Below are positions 41,650 to 41,694 of a stretch of DNA of 41,694 bases, in pieces; position 1 is the first letter of the stretch; every line of letters begins with the position of its first letter. The DNA comes from an archaeon (lineage in GTDB: Archaea > Thermoplasmatota > Thermoplasmata > WALJ01): positions 1 to 41,694 of the forward strand of contig JAJRTH010000002.1 of assembly GCA_024278375.1 (NCBI GenBank). Reading direction: 5' to 3'. Below the pieces are notes generated by a model. It worked only from the letters and a program-made list of their open reading frames with translations. It was not told the origin of the DNA and made no database searches. Position numbers and translations under genes: made by a program.

Positions 41650-41694
41650 ATGCCCGAAGAGACCTTGATGCTCATGAACCCGTGGTGGAGCGAA
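41650..41694 (+). CDS. Start of a gene cut by the window edge, possible AAA ATPase
   Basis: ATG 41650 opens a frame (PEETLMLMNPWWSE) that runs off the end. A TATA box (tttataaag, 41621-41629) lies at leaderless distance. The NPWW stretch near the start is seen in some archaeal AAA ATPases of the DUF4143-like type, but 15 codons are too few for more than a guess. Confidence 0.45.
   Translation, partial: MPEETLMLMNPWWSE

Overview
The window is archaeal chromosomal DNA, most likely from a Thermoplasmata-related euryarchaeon. The evidence is archaeal TATA boxes 22-30 nt before start codons (often leaderless), a GPN-loop GTPase, HerA, a VAT/Cdc48 unfoldase, archaeal-type ProRS, Tsr3, a PurS/PurL pair, and an alkyltransferase-like/endonuclease V fusion of a kind known from Ferroplasma. 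The lineage call is an inference. Most of the window has roughly balanced base composition. A few islands are strikingly AT-rich (about 1-495, 5844-6477 and 36690-39790).

Layout. 1-495: the 3' end of a TcmP-like gene on AT-rich DNA. 496-5603: GPN GTPase, M3 peptidase, a secreted beta-propeller/FN3 surface protein and a sugar nucleotidyltransferase. 5604-6477: a gene graveyard. 6478-10862: a MacB/FtsX-type ABC operon with a TolB-like propeller, in which one permease carries an in-frame TGA. 10935-12521: a three-gene operon built around an EF-Tu-like protein with no P-loop. 12611-14070: an RHH regulator, a truncated FtsZ homologue and a small protein. 14411-17508: Hsp20, VAT and a second Hsp20. 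17628-20602: a saccharopine-dehydrogenase-like enzyme, imidazolonepropionase and a GNAT. 20589-24935: HerA, a membrane zinc-ribbon protein, a cation/proton antiporter and a membrane-embedded Cas4-like nuclease. 24976-29799: ProRS, NfeD/stomatin, a small exporter and a sugar epimerase. 30025-31365: an ATPase/DUF234 gene broken by one TAA. 31448-32228: a double winged-helix regulator with a small membrane protein. 32288-36631: purS-purL-endoV fusion-panE operon. 36669-39813: the RiPP island. 39797-41513: tsr3 and a PHP-domain protein. A new gene starts at 41650.

The most notable find is a compact peptide natural-product (RiPP) cassette at 36692-39710. It has a 38-residue cysteine-rich precursor (too short for ordinary ORF calling), a radical SAM/SPASM maturase and an ABC exporter, transcribed together from one TATA box. 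The cassette is very AT-rich and is bracketed by an exact 17-bp direct repeat (36669-36685 and 39797-39813). The right copy is exactly the last 17 nt of tsr3. This looks like an integration into the 3' end of tsr3 that rebuilt the gene end. No recombinase and no leader peptidase lie inside the island.

Other oddities are a FtsZ homologue that ends before the catalytic T7 loop, an alkyltransferase-like domain with Cys and His both lost fused to endonuclease V, a Cas4-like nuclease with four predicted membrane helices and no CRISPR nearby, and an exact 122-bp repeat inside the beta-propeller gene.
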